This document shows, in pieces, positions 34,992-43,578 of a stretch of 64,000 nt of DNA. The notes below the pieces were generated by a model that saw nothing but the letters and a program-made list of their open reading frames with translations, had not been told where the DNA came from and made no database searches. Each line of letters begins with the position of its first letter. Within the stretch, counting starts at the first letter, position 1. The position numbers and the translations under genes were made by a program. The stretch comes from Reyranella sp. (GTDB taxonomy: Bacteria > Pseudomonadota > Alphaproteobacteria > Reyranellales > Reyranellaceae), in assembly GCF_004297405.1 (NCBI RefSeq), contig NZ_SCVC01000007.1, positions 62,001-126,000 on the forward strand, read 5' to 3'.

Positions 34992-36575
34992 TTACTTCTT
35001 CTCGATGTTGTAGAGCAGCATCACCGGCGACTTCAGCACGCCGTCGAGGCTGTTGCGCCAGGCCGACGGTGTCGTGAACTGCGACAGCGGCAGGTAGAGC
35101 ACCTGCTCGTAGGCGCGGACCTGGATCTCGGTGGCGATGGCCTTGCGCGCAGCTTCGTCGGGTGCGGTCGCAAACTTCAGGCGCAGCTCGTCGGTCTTGG
35201 GATCGGTCGGCCAGCCCCAGGCGGCGGCCGGCGGACCGGACGCCACCAGGAACGGATTGCTGAGCGGATTGCCCTGGTCGGGCACGGAGTTGGTGGTGTG
35301 GGCGAGGTTCCAGCCACCCTGCGCGACGGGGCCGGTGTTGAGCCGGCGTGTGGCGAAGGTCTGGAAATCCATGGACACCATGTCGACCTTGAAGCCGAGA
35401 TCGACCAGCACCTGACGCGTCACGTTGCCCAGCGCGGCGATGCCCGGCGCGTTGGCGACGTGCAGCATCACCAGCGGCTTGGACATATCGACATTGGCCT
35501 CCTTGAGGAGCGCCTTGGCGCCGGCGACGTCGCGCGCCGGAATGCCGTCCTTGCTTTCGTACGGCATGCCACAGCCGAAGATCGCCGCGCAGTCGGTGGC
35601 GAACTGCGGATCGCCCGCCACAACAGCCGCGTACATCGACCGGTCGATCGCCTTGGCGATGGCCTGCCGCACCTTCACGTTGTCGAACGGCGGCTGCAGG
35701 TGGTTCATGCGCATGATGGCCTGGAAGCCATACTTGCTCACCACTTCGGCCTTGGCGCCCGACTTGGCGTCGAACAACGGCAGCAGGTCGGCCGGCACGC
35801 GCTCGAGATAATCGACTTCGCCGCGGATCAGGGCGCTCACCTGGGTCTGTGCGTCGGGCATGCCCAGCATCTCGACCTTGTCCAACTTGGCGATCTTGGC
35901 GCCGGAGGCCCAGTTGGGTGGCTCGCTGCGCGGCTTGTAGTCGGCAAACTTCTCCAGGACGATCTTCACGCCGGGCTCATGCAGGTCGGCGCGGAACTTG
36001 TAGGGTCCGGAGCCGATGATCTCCTTCACCTGCTCGCTGCCCGGCGTCTTGGCGATGCGCTCCGGCATCATGAAAGGCACCGGTGCGCCGATCTTGCCGA
36101 GACTGTCCAGCACCAGACCATAGGGCTCCCGCAGCACCAGCTTGATCGTGTTGGCGTCCGTGGCTTCCAGCGATGTCATGAACTTCGCCAGGGTCTGGCC
36201 TATGCTGTCGCGCGATGCCCAGCGCTGGATCGAGGCGACGCAATCGCCCGCCGTCACCGGCTGGCCGTCATGCCATTTGAGGCCGGGCCGCAGCACGAAC
36301 GTGTAGGTGAGCTTGTCGGGGCTGACCGTATAGCTGCCGACCATTTGGGGCTGCGGTTCGAACTTGTCGTTCATCGCGAACAACGTGTCGTAGATCAGGT
36401 AGCCAAGGTCGCGAGTCGTGAACGACGTCGTGAAATGCGGATCGAGCACGCGGCTCAGCGTTTCGGGCGCCACGCGCAAGGTCGATTGCGTCTGACCGGC
36501 CGCGCCGAACGGCACGGCAGCCGACAACGCCATGGCGGCTACCGCCGCCAGCGTCCATGTGTGACGAACGGTCAT
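34992..36575 (-). CDS. ABC transporter substrate-binding protein, peptide/nickel (family 5) type
   Basis: 527 residues from ATG 36575. Signal peptide LAAVAAMALSAAVPFGAAGQ, then a DppA/OppA-like fold: TLRVAPETLSRVLDPHFTTS at the start, LTYTFVLRPGLKWHDGQPVT with the hallmark KWHDG motif, and IIGSGPYKF. It binds a peptide or similar solute in the periplasm. No permease or ATPase genes are next to it, so it must work with a transporter encoded elsewhere. 11 bases before the amidohydrolase gene and 51 bases after the aminotransferase gene. Confidence 0.9.
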   Translation of the reverse strand: MTVRHTWTLAAVAAMALSAAVPFGAAGQTQSTLRVAPETLSRVLDPHFTTSFTTRDLGYLIYDTLFAMNDKFEPQPQMVGSYTVSPDKLTYTFVLRPGLKWHDGQPVTAGDCVASIQRWASRDSIGQTLAKFMTSLEATDANTIKLVLREPYGLVLDSLGKIGAPVPFMMPERIAKTPGSEQVKEIIGSGPYKFRADLHEPGVKIVLEKFADYKPRSEPPNWASGAKIAKLDKVEMLGMPDAQTQVSALIRGEVDYLERVPADLLPLFDAKSGAKAEVVSKYGFQAIMRMNHLQPPFDNVKVRQAIAKAIDRSMYAAVVAGDPQFATDCAAIFGCGMPYESKDGIPARDVAGAKALLKEANVDMSKPLVMLHVANAPGIAALGNVTRQVLVDLGFKVDMVSMDFQTFATRRLNTGPVAQGGWNLAHTTNSVPDQGNPLSNPFLVASGPPAAAWGWPTDPKTDELRLKFATAPDEAARKAIATEIQVRAYEQVLYLPLSQFTTPSAWRNSLDGVLKSPVMLLYNIEKK

Positions 36576-36626
36576 CGAGTTTCCCTTCCCCAAAATCAAC
36601 GCCGCTGCAGCAAACCCCATGCCACG

Positions 36627-37808
36627 CTAGCGTCGGATCAAAGAGTCGAGCGCGGCGGCAAACCGGTCAAGCTCGTCTTCCGTATTATAGACATGCACCG
36701 AGGCGCGCATGACATCGCGTAAGCCACGGCCCTTGAGATCAAGACGCGAGGAAAACTGCGTCGATACCGACACGTTGATGCCCTGGCCGCGCAGCGCCGC
36801 CTTGAGCGTCGTGTGATCGGCGTCCTTGACCGCGAAGGTCACGATGGCGCCCTTCACCACGCCGAGGTCCGTGAGCGTCACGCCGTCGAGCTTCGCCAGG
36901 CGGGCGCGCAGGCCATCGGCCAACGCGCGCAGACGCGCCCATACGGCCTCCATGCCGAGTTCGTTGGCCTGGTCGGCCGCGACCTTGAGGCCGATGACAC
37001 CGGCGAAGTAGCGCTCCCAATTCTCGAAGCGCTTGGCGTCGCCGAGCACGGTGTACTCTTGGTCGCCAGTCCAGCGGGCAGCGTGGTTGTCGAGGAAGAT
37101 CGGTTCGATCTGCGAAGTGCTGCGGGTGCGGGCGTAGAGGAAGCCCGTGCCGCGCGGGCCGCGCATGTATTTGCGGCCGGTGGCGGAGAGGAAGTCGCAG
37201 CCGATCTTCTTGACGTCGATGGGCATCATCCCGACCGACTGGCACGCATCCAGCAGGTAGAGGACGCCGGCATCGTTCACGATCTTGCCGACCGCTTCGG
37301 CCGGCTGCACGAGCCCGCCCTGGGTCGGGATATGTGAGATGGAGACGAGCTTCGTGCGCTTGTCGATGGCGCGCTCCAGGGCGGCGAGGTCGATCTGGCC
37401 GTGCTTGTCGTCGGGTACCACGACGATCTCGGCGCCGGTCTTCTTCGCCACCTGCAGGTAGGAGATGTAGTTCGAAGAATACTCGCTGACGCAGGTCAGG
37501 ATGCGATCGCCCGGCTTGAAGTCGAGTGAATAGAAGGCGAGATCCCAGGCGCGCGTCGCATTCTCGATGAAGCCGATCTCGCCGGCTTCGGCGCCGATCA
37601 GGCGCGCGATGGACGGGTAAAAGCCATCCAGCGTGTCCCGGGCCTGGTCCGCGGCCTCGTAACCGCCGATCTCGGCTTCGAGCTTCAGGTGATCGAGCGT
37701 CGCGTCGAGCGTGCGCTTGCTCGGCAGGGACGAGCCGGCGGCATTGAGGTGCAGGACGCGGGCACAGCCCGGCGTCTCGGCGCGAATGCGGGCAAGATCG
37801 AGGCTCAT
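36627..37808 (-). CDS. Class V PLP-dependent aminotransferase/lyase
   Basis: 393 residues. Fold type I PLP enzyme of the cysteine desulfurase/isopenicillin-N-epimerase/kynureninase group. Motifs: NATRAWDLAFYSL, VLYLLDACQSVGMMPIDV with the PLP-pairing Asp and Gln, and SATGRKYMRGPRGTGFLYAR with the Schiff-base Lys. The family spans desulfurases, transaminases and epimerases; no catalytic Cys loop of NifS/SufS type is evident, so desulfuration is less likely. Stop is 50-odd bases before the binding protein start, and its start is 1 base after the CMD gene stop. Confidence 0.88.
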   Translation of the reverse strand: MSLDLARIRAETPGCARVLHLNAAGSSLPSKRTLDATLDHLKLEAEIGGYEAADQARDTLDGFYPSIARLIGAEAGEIGFIENATRAWDLAFYSLDFKPGDRILTCVSEYSSNYISYLQVAKKTGAEIVVVPDDKHGQIDLAALERAIDKRTKLVSISHIPTQGGLVQPAEAVGKIVNDAGVLYLLDACQSVGMMPIDVKKIGCDFLSATGRKYMRGPRGTGFLYARTRSTSQIEPIFLDNHAARWTGDQEYTVLGDAKRFENWERYFAGVIGLKVAADQANELGMEAVWARLRALADGLRARLAKLDGVTLTDLGVVKGAIVTFAVKDADHTTLKAALRGQGINVSVSTQFSSRLDLKGRGLRDVMRASVHVYNTEDELDRFAAALDSLIRR

Positions 37809-37809
37809 G

Positions 37810-38205
37810 TCAAAACTTCCCCTGTTCCTTCAGCACTTCCTCGGCGACCCGCAGGGCGTCGATGGCGGCCGGGAAACCGCAATAGGCGATCGCGTGGGTG
37901 AAGATCTCGCGGAGCTCGGTCTTACTGCAGCCGTTGTTCAGGGCACCCACGAGGTGGATCTTGAGTTCATGCGGGCGGTTGAGGGCGCAGAGCATGGCCA
38001 CGGTGATCATGCTGCGCTGCTTCTTGTCGAGACCGTCGCGGGTCCAGAGGGAGGCGTAGGCGAACTCCTCGGAGAAGGCGCGGACGGGAGCCCAGAAATC
38101 GTTGTTGGTCGCATCGCGCCGCGCGAGATAGGATTCGCCCAGCACCTCGGCCAGTACCTTGCGTCCGGCGTCGCTCAGCGTCTTGTGCGCCTGTTGTTCG
38201 CTCAT
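37810..38205 (-). CDS. Carboxymuconolactone decarboxylase family protein
   Basis: 131 residues from ATG 38205, with the strong GAGGAGG on the minus strand. All-alpha AhpD/CMD-like fold: EEFAYASLWTRDGLDKKQRS, VAMLCALNRPHELKIHLVGA, LNNGCSKTELREIFTHAIAY. It lacks the CxxC of AhpD, so a decarboxylase or lyase role fits better, close to PcaC-type enzymes of protocatechuate breakdown. No other pca gene is present. First gene of the four-gene minus-strand operon, 16 bases from the divergent metalloprotease gene. Confidence 0.88.
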   Translation of the reverse strand: MSEQQAHKTLSDAGRKVLAEVLGESYLARRDATNNDFWAPVRAFSEEFAYASLWTRDGLDKKQRSMITVAMLCALNRPHELKIHLVGALNNGCSKTELREIFTHAIAYCGFPAAIDALRVAEEVLKEQGKF

Positions 38206-38221
38206 CCTCTTTCCCTCCTCG

Positions 38222-38965
38222 ATGTCATCCTGGTTCAGTCGTCTCCTGCCTAAAACGCTGCCCGAGCCCGAGCAACTGACCATTGCTCATGCCGGAGATA
38301 CGCTGCCCGTCACCTTCGTGCGCAACGCCCGGGCGCGGCGCGCGTCGCTGCGTGTCGATCCGGCCAATCGGCGTATCGTGCTGACGGCGCCGCTGCGCAT
38401 GGCCCGCGGCACGGCGGTGGACTTCGCCGAGGCACAGGCCGGCTGGATTGCTGCCCGACTCGATCGCCTGCCGGAGCGGCGGCCGTTCTGCGATGGCGCC
38501 GAAGTGCCGCTGTTCGGCGTGCCGCATGTGATCCGCCACCGCGCCGGCCAGCGCGGCACCGTCTGGCGGGAAGGTGCGGAAATCCATGTAGCCGGCAGGC
38601 CGGAACATCTGCCGCGCCGCGTGCGCGACTGGCTGATGGCGGAGCTCAAGGCGCGGCTGGTGCCGCTGGTCCATGCCAAGGCGCAGCGGGTCGAGCGGCC
38701 GGTGAAGCGCATCACCTTGCGCGACAGCCGTTCGCGCTGGGGGAGCTGCGGGCCGAATGCCGCGATGTCCTTCTCCTGGCGGCTGGTCTTCGCGCCGCCG
38801 GAGGTGCTCGATTATCTGGTGGCGCACGAGGTCGCCCATCTCGTGCACCTGAACCATGGGCCACGCTTCTGGGAACTGGCTCGAGCCCTCTGCGACAGTC
38901 CCATCGAGGGGCCGCAGACCTGGCTCAAGAAGAACGGCGAGACCTTGCTCCAGTATGGGGCTTAG
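38222..38965 (+). CDS. YgjP-like SprT/M48-type metalloprotease domain protein
   Basis: 247 residues from ATG 38222. The zinc motif HEVAHLVHLNHGPRFW (HExxH plus downstream His) is that of the DUF45/YgjP family, preceded by RITLRDSRSRWGSCGPNAAM, the family signature. N-terminal ~100 residues hold a small beta-rich domain (RARRASLRVDPANRRIVLTA). No signal peptide. Substrate unknown. Its start is only 16 bases from the start of the divergent CMD gene, so their promoters must overlap each other's 5' regions. Confidence 0.88.
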   Translation: MSSWFSRLLPKTLPEPEQLTIAHAGDTLPVTFVRNARARRASLRVDPANRRIVLTAPLRMARGTAVDFAEAQAGWIAARLDRLPERRPFCDGAEVPLFGVPHVIRHRAGQRGTVWREGAEIHVAGRPEHLPRRVRDWLMAELKARLVPLVHAKAQRVERPVKRITLRDSRSRWGSCGPNAAMSFSWRLVFAPPEVLDYLVAHEVAHLVHLNHGPRFWELARALCDSPIEGPQTWLKKNGETLLQYGA

Positions 38966-39029
38966 GGGAGCGTCCGGCGTGTTTGGTCCAGTCGAGTCCG
39001 GAGGGGCTCTGGGCTAGGATGCGAGGACG

Positions 39030-39905
39030 ATGAATTCGCTCCTGGCGATCGCCCATTCGATCGGTGCCCATCCGCTCACCCGCGACGCCCAGCTCGGTGC
39101 CTGGGCAAGGTTCGCCACATGGCAAGTCAGGAGCCGTCTCAACCGGGAAGTGGTCATGCCCTGGATCGGCGGCCAGAGGCTGATCGTTCGCCGGGGAATG
39201 ACCGGCGCGACAGGCAATCTGTACTTTGGCCTGCACGAGTTCATGAGCATGGGGTTCGTCCTGCATTTTCTGCGGGAAGGCGACCTCTTCCTCGATGCCG
39301 GCGCCAATATCGGCTCCTACACCTTGCTGGCCTCCGGCATCTGCCGCGCCACGACGCTGGCGATCGAGGCCGATGCCGAAACCAGCCATGATCTCGCACG
39401 GAATATCGAGATCAACGGACTGGCGAGCTTGGCGAAAGTTCTGACCGTGGCGTTGGGACCGAGCGATGGAGAAGCCTTCTTCACGACCGGGCATGGCGCC
39501 ATGAACCAGGTCGTTTCGACATCGGGCGAGAATGTCCGCGTCGTTCCGCAAAGATCGCTCGACAGTATTGTCGGAGACGATGAACCCGCGATGCTCAAGC
39601 TGGATGTCGAGGGCTTCGAAGAGCAGGTGTTGAGCGGTGCGCCGCGCCTGCTGAAGAAGCCGGGTTTCAAGGCGATCCTGTTGGAAGGGACGTCGCCCCA
39701 AACCCTGAAGCTCTTCCAGACGCACGGCTTCGAGCGGGCGTTCTACGATCCGTTCACGCGCCTGCTGCAGCGTGCGCCCAATGAGCTGGCCTTCTCCAAC
39801 GGCCAATGGACGCTTTCCAACGAGTTTTTCGTCAAGGATTGGGATTTCGTCGAGAATCGCGTGGCGACCGCCAAACCTGTAACGATCTTCGGCCGGAAGA
39901 TTTAG
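39030..39905 (+). CDS. FkbM family methyltransferase
   Basis: 291 residues, cytosolic. SAM-binding motif is REGDLFLDAGANIGSYTLLA with the acidic loop LAIEADAETSHDLARNIEIN; the FkbM signature PAMLKLDVEGFEEQVLSGAP is clear. FkbM enzymes O-methylate polyketides, sugars or polysaccharides. Single gene between a metalloprotease and a convergent GFA gene, with no glycan or polyketide genes nearby, so the substrate is open. Start GAGGACG-ATG has a close but acceptable SD. Confidence 0.88.
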   Translation: MNSLLAIAHSIGAHPLTRDAQLGAWARFATWQVRSRLNREVVMPWIGGQRLIVRRGMTGATGNLYFGLHEFMSMGFVLHFLREGDLFLDAGANIGSYTLLASGICRATTLAIEADAETSHDLARNIEINGLASLAKVLTVALGPSDGEAFFTTGHGAMNQVVSTSGENVRVVPQRSLDSIVGDDEPAMLKLDVEGFEEQVLSGAPRLLKKPGFKAILLEGTSPQTLKLFQTHGFERAFYDPFTRLLQRAPNELAFSNGQWTLSNEFFVKDWDFVENRVATAKPVTIFGRKI

Positions 39906-39928
39906 CACCCGCAACCCGGTGAGCGGCG

Positions 39929-40351
39929 TCAGCCGGAACCAGCAGGCGTCGGCATGTGTTCGTCGTACTGCGGCAGGTCATCGGTGATGGTGAACCACGG
40001 CGCCTTGGAGCCGACGAAGATATGCGCGGTCGGCCGGATGGCAGGGGCATCGACCAGCGTGCCCATGGTTACATGAACATACATGCCGTCGCGAACGACT
40101 GAATAGAGAAGCGAGCCGCAGACCTTGCAATGCGCGTCGTGGGTCTTCTCCTTGCCGAAGATCAGGAGCTTGTCGCAGCCTTCGGTGACCGCGAACTTGT
40201 CGCGCGTGATGCCGGCGAAAGGCTTGAACGCGGAGCCTGTCGTGCGCCGGCAGTTGGAGCAGTGGCAGTTCAGCGCGTAGGTGAAGGCATCGGCCACGGC
40301 ATACTGCACAGCACCGCAAAAGCATTTCCCAGCAAGCATGCGCGTCGTCAC
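39929..40351 (-). CDS. GFA family zinc protein (glutathione-dependent formaldehyde-activating-like)
   Basis: 140 residues from GTG 40351; ATG 40339 is an alternative. Four zinc Cys motifs: KCFCGAVQY, NCHCSNCRRTTGSAF and CKVCGSLLY, matching the GFA/CENP-V fold. Such proteins bind zinc and sometimes glutathione; enzymatic activity is proven for few. The GTG overlaps the stop of the upstream D-amino-acid dehydrogenase gene (GTGA), so translation is coupled and the GTG start is favoured. Confidence 0.87.
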   Translation of the reverse strand: MTTRMLAGKCFCGAVQYAVADAFTYALNCHCSNCRRTTGSAFKPFAGITRDKFAVTEGCDKLLIFGKEKTHDAHCKVCGSLLYSVVRDGMYVHVTMGTLVDAPAIRPTAHIFVGSKAPWFTITDDLPQYDEHMPTPAGSG

Positions 40352-41592
40352 CCAAAACGACCCGGATCACAGGCTTTCAGCGCGTCGGGCAGTTCCTCGC
40401 CCTCCATCTGACGGGCGATCAGCCGACCGGTTGCGGTCGCCAGTGTCAGGCCGAGATGTTGATGGCCATAGCCGCAATAGACATTGGCGAGACGCGGCGC
40501 GCGGCCGATGGCCGGGCGATAGTCGGGCAGGGTTGGGCGCTCGCCGATCCAGCGGCTGCGTTCCTCACCGCCGACACCGGGGAAGATCGCCTTGAGATGC
40601 TTGATCAGCAGATCAGCGCGATGCCAGGAGGGCGGCTGGTGCGGGGCGGCAAGCTCGACCGTGCCCGCGAGACGCAAGCCCTCGTCCATGGGCGTGAAGA
40701 AGAGGCCGCGATCGGGCGGGCTGACCGGCAGATCGAAGCGCACATTGTCGGGCGCCAGCATCACGTGATAGCCGCGTTCAGCGACCAGCGGCGCATTGAA
40801 GCCGAGCAGCCGCGTCAACTCGCCCGAGGCACGGCCGGCGGTGATCATGACGGCCTTTGCGGGCAGTTCGGCGTCGGTGAGCTGGACGGCCGTCACGCGA
40901 TCGCCGTCGCGGCGAAATCCGCGTACCCGACCACGCATCACGGTGCCGCCTTCGGCCGCGAAGCGTTCCGCCAGGGTTGCCACGACCTGGTAGGGGTTCA
41001 CCGTATGACTGCCACGTGGATAGTAGATGCCGCGCACGATGTGCGGGCTAAGGCCCGGCGCCAGTTCGCGCGCACGGTTGCCGTCAACGATCTCGAACTC
41101 CGTACCCTTGCCGGCCTGCAGGCCGCGCATCTCGTCGGTGCCCTGGAACGAGGCCTCGCTTTCGTAGACATAGAGCGCGCCCTTGGTCCGGAAGAGTTCA
41201 CCGAGACCCGAGGCCTGGATCTCCGCCTTCCAGGCAATATCGGCCTCCAGCATCAGCGGCTTGAAGGCAGCCTTGCCCTTGTCGACCTCTGCGGTGCTGA
41301 GCGCCGCCAGGGCGAAACGCGCCATCCAGGGCAGCAAGGTCGGGATGCTCGGCCGGTGCAAAGTGAGGGGGCCGTCACGGTCCATCAGCATCTGCGGCAC
41401 CTTCTTCAGGGTCGCAGGTCTGGCCAGCGGAATGAGGCTGTCGAGTGACAGGAAGCCGGCATTGCCGAAGGACGTCGCCTTGCCGGGCTCGGCGCTGTCC
41501 AGGAGGGTGACGCTATGGCCGGCGCGTTGCAGGGCGCGGGCGGTGGCGGTGCCGACGATGCCGGCGCCAATGACGATGACGGGGTCGCTCAT
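40348..41592 (-). CDS. D-amino-acid dehydrogenase-like FAD oxidoreductase
   Basis: 414 residues. DAO/DadA family flavoenzyme oxidising D-amino acids to 2-oxo acids. N-terminal FAD motif VIVIGAGIVGTATARALQRA, the DadA-like PGKATSFGNAGFLS, GIYYPRGSHTVNPYQVVATL, and the C-terminal NVYCGYGHQHLGLTLATATG. No signal peptide; likely a peripheral inner-membrane enzyme passing electrons to quinones. It precedes the GFA gene in a two-gene operon. Substrate (D-alanine, D-proline or other) not determined. Confidence 0.9.
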   Translation of the reverse strand: MSDPVIVIGAGIVGTATARALQRAGHSVTLLDSAEPGKATSFGNAGFLSLDSLIPLARPATLKKVPQMLMDRDGPLTLHRPSIPTLLPWMARFALAALSTAEVDKGKAAFKPLMLEADIAWKAEIQASGLGELFRTKGALYVYESEASFQGTDEMRGLQAGKGTEFEIVDGNRARELAPGLSPHIVRGIYYPRGSHTVNPYQVVATLAERFAAEGGTVMRGRVRGFRRDGDRVTAVQLTDAELPAKAVMITAGRASGELTRLLGFNAPLVAERGYHVMLAPDNVRFDLPVSPPDRGLFFTPMDEGLRLAGTVELAAPHQPPSWHRADLLIKHLKAIFPGVGGEERSRWIGERPTLPDYRPAIGRAPRLANVYCGYGHQHLGLTLATATGRLIARQMEGEELPDALKACDPGRFG

Positions 41593-41632
41593 GGGCTGAC
41601 GTTAGCACGGCCTCTGCGGGCATAGATGCGCG

Positions 41633-41660
41633 ATTGATTTGTGCCCCCAAATGCCTATTT
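41633..41660 (+). promoter_or_regulatory. RpoH (sigma-32)-type promoter of hslVU
   Basis: ATTG (41633-41636), 17-base spacer, CCTATTT (41654-41660). The -10 matches the alphaproteobacterial heat-shock form CCTATNT exactly and the -35 matches CTTG in 3/4. It directly precedes hslV; a start about 7 bases downstream falls at the ATG (41668), giving little or no leader. Confidence 0.6.
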
Positions 41661-41667
41661 AGGGCGC

Positions 41668-42231
41668 ATGTCTTCCGCACAATCAGACAGTTCCGCCGGT
41701 CCGGGCTGGCATGCCACGACCATCCTTTCGGTGCGCAAGGGCGATCAGGTCGTCATGGCCGGCGACGGCCAGGTGTCGATGGGCCAGACCATCGTCAAGG
41801 GCAACGCCCGCAAGGTCCGCCGCATCGGCAATGGCCAGATCGTCGCTGGCTTCGCCGGTGCTACGGCTGATGCCTTCACCCTGTTCGAGCGGCTGGAAAC
41901 CAAGCTGGAGCGCCATCCCGGCCAGCTCCTGCGCGCCTGCATCGAACTCGCCAAGGACTGGCGCACCGACCGCTATCTGCGTCGTCTCGAGGCGATGATG
42001 GCGGTGGCCGACAAGGATGTGTCGCTGCTGCTGTCGGGGACCGGCGATGTACTGGAGCCGGAAGGTGGCATCATCGCCATCGGCTCGGGTGGCAATTATG
42101 CGCTTTCCGCGGCGCGCGCCCTGATCGATGTCGACGGCATGGATGCCGAAGCGATCGCGCGCAAGTCGATGAAGATCGCCGCCGACATCTGCGTCTACAC
42201 CAACCACAATCTGGTCATCGAGAAGCTCTAA
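41668..42231 (+). CDS. hslV: ATP-dependent protease HslVU peptidase subunit
   Basis: 187 residues from ATG 41668 (GTG 41641 upstream would overlap the promoter). HslV is a proteasome-like double-hexamer protease. The N-terminal nucleophile Thr follows a ~15-residue propeptide: mature start [39 protein letters not shown] and [18 protein letters not shown] are typical. 6 bases before hslU. Probable heat-shock control. Confidence 0.97.
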   Translation: MSSAQSDSSAGPGWHATTILSVRKGDQVVMAGDGQVSMGQTIVKGNARKVRRIGNGQIVAGFAGATADAFTLFERLETKLERHPGQLLRACIELAKDWRTDRYLRRLEAMMAVADKDVSLLLSGTGDVLEPEGGIIAIGSGGNYALSAARALIDVDGMDAEAIARKSMKIAADICVYTNHNLVIEKL

Positions 42232-42237
42232 AAAATC

Positions 42238-43548
42238 ATGAGCAACGACTTTTCCCCCCGCGAGATCGTTTCCGAACTCGACAAGCACATCGTCGGCCAG
42301 CAGGACGCCAAGCGCGCCGTCGCCATCGCGCTGCGCAACCGCTGGCGCCGCCTGCAATTGCCCGAAGGGCTGCGCGAGGAAGTGCTGCCCAAGAACATCC
42401 TGATGATCGGCCCGACCGGCTGCGGCAAAACGGAGATCGCACGGCGCCTCGCCAAGTTGGCCAACGCACCATTCCTCAAGGTCGAGGCCACCAAGTTCAC
42501 CGAGGTGGGCTATGTCGGCCGTGACGTCGAGCAGATCGCGCGTGATCTGATGGAAGCCGCTCTCGAGATGGCGAAGGAGCGTCTGCGCAAGGACGTGCGC
42601 GCCAAGGCCGAGATGGCTGCCGAGGATCGTGTCATCGATGCGCTGTGCGGCCCCAATGCCAGCGAGGAGACGCGGCTGCGCTTCCGCCACAAGCTGCGCA
42701 ACGGCGAACTCAACGACCGCGAGATCGAGGTCGAAGTGGCCGATTCCGGCTCGCCCATGCAGTTCGAAGTGCCGGGCCAGCCCGGCGCGTCGGTCGGCAT
42801 GATCAATATCGGCGACATGCTGGGTAAGGCGTTCGGCGGCCGGACCAAGAAGCGCAAGATGACCGTGTCCGAAAGCCACGAGACGCTGATGCGCGAGGAG
42901 AGCGACAAGCTCCTCGATCAGGAGCGCGTGGTGCGCGAAGCGCGTGACATGGTCGAGCAGAACGGCATCGTCTTCATCGACGAGATCGACAAGATCACGG
43001 CGCGCAGCGAGTTCCGCGGCGGCGGTGACGTGAGCCGCGAAGGCGTGCAGCGCGACCTGCTGCCCTTGATCGAAGGAACGACGGTGAACACCAAGCACGG
43101 GCCGGTGAAGACCGACCATGTGCTGTTCATCTGCTCCGGCGCCTTCCACCTCGCCAAGCCCTCGGACATGCTGCCCGAACTGCAGGGCCGCCTGCCGATC
43201 CGCGTCAGCCTGGCCTCGCTCAACCAGGAGGATTTCCGCCGTATCCTGACCGAGCCGGAGGCCAGCCTGGTGAAGCAGTACAAGGCGCTGCTCGGCACCG
43301 AGAAGGTCGAGCTCGAATTCAAGCCCGACGCCATCGACGAGCTGGCACGTCTGTCGGCCGAGATTAACGAGACGGTCGAGAATATCGGCGCCCGCCGTTT
43401 GCACACCGTGATGGAGAAGCTCCTCGAGGAGATCAGCTTCACCGCCTCGGACAAGCCCGGCCACAAGGTCGAGATCGACGCCGCCTATGTTCGCGAGCGC
43501 GTGAGCTCGCTCGCCAAGAACGCCGACCTCTCGAAGTTCGTGCTGTGA
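42238..43548 (+). CDS. hslU: ATP-dependent protease HslVU ATPase subunit
   Basis: 436 residues. AAA+ unfoldase that feeds substrates to HslV. Walker [18 protein letters not shown] near residue 58, [15 protein letters not shown] pore motif, an intermediate I domain (~residues 110-235), Walker [12 protein letters not shown] near 242, sensor region [11 protein letters not shown], and the C-terminal end [14 protein letters not shown] that inserts into HslV. Length normal. Operon with hslV. Confidence 0.98.
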   Translation: MSNDFSPREIVSELDKHIVGQQDAKRAVAIALRNRWRRLQLPEGLREEVLPKNILMIGPTGCGKTEIARRLAKLANAPFLKVEATKFTEVGYVGRDVEQIARDLMEAALEMAKERLRKDVRAKAEMAAEDRVIDALCGPNASEETRLRFRHKLRNGELNDREIEVEVADSGSPMQFEVPGQPGASVGMINIGDMLGKAFGGRTKKRKMTVSESHETLMREESDKLLDQERVVREARDMVEQNGIVFIDEIDKITARSEFRGGGDVSREGVQRDLLPLIEGTTVNTKHGPVKTDHVLFICSGAFHLAKPSDMLPELQGRLPIRVSLASLNQEDFRRILTEPEASLVKQYKALLGTEKVELEFKPDAIDELARLSAEINETVENIGARRLHTVMEKLLEEISFTASDKPGHKVEIDAAYVRERVSSLAKNADLSKFVL

Positions 43549-43557
43549 TGTCTCGGA

Positions 43558-43578
43558 CCGGCGTGGTGTCTACGCCGG
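43558..43578. terminator. Small hairpin between convergent hslU and the 331-residue orphan
   Basis: CCGGCGT (43558-43564) and ACGCCGG (43572-43578), 7 bp with a 7-base loop, overlapping the stop of the minus-strand gene. No T-run follows on either strand, so termination efficiency would be modest. Confidence 0.35.

Noticed and set aside
43558-43578. A strong bidirectional terminator between hslU and the 331-residue orphan
   Set aside because: The 7-bp stem has no T-run on either strand. Kept only as a low-confidence hairpin.
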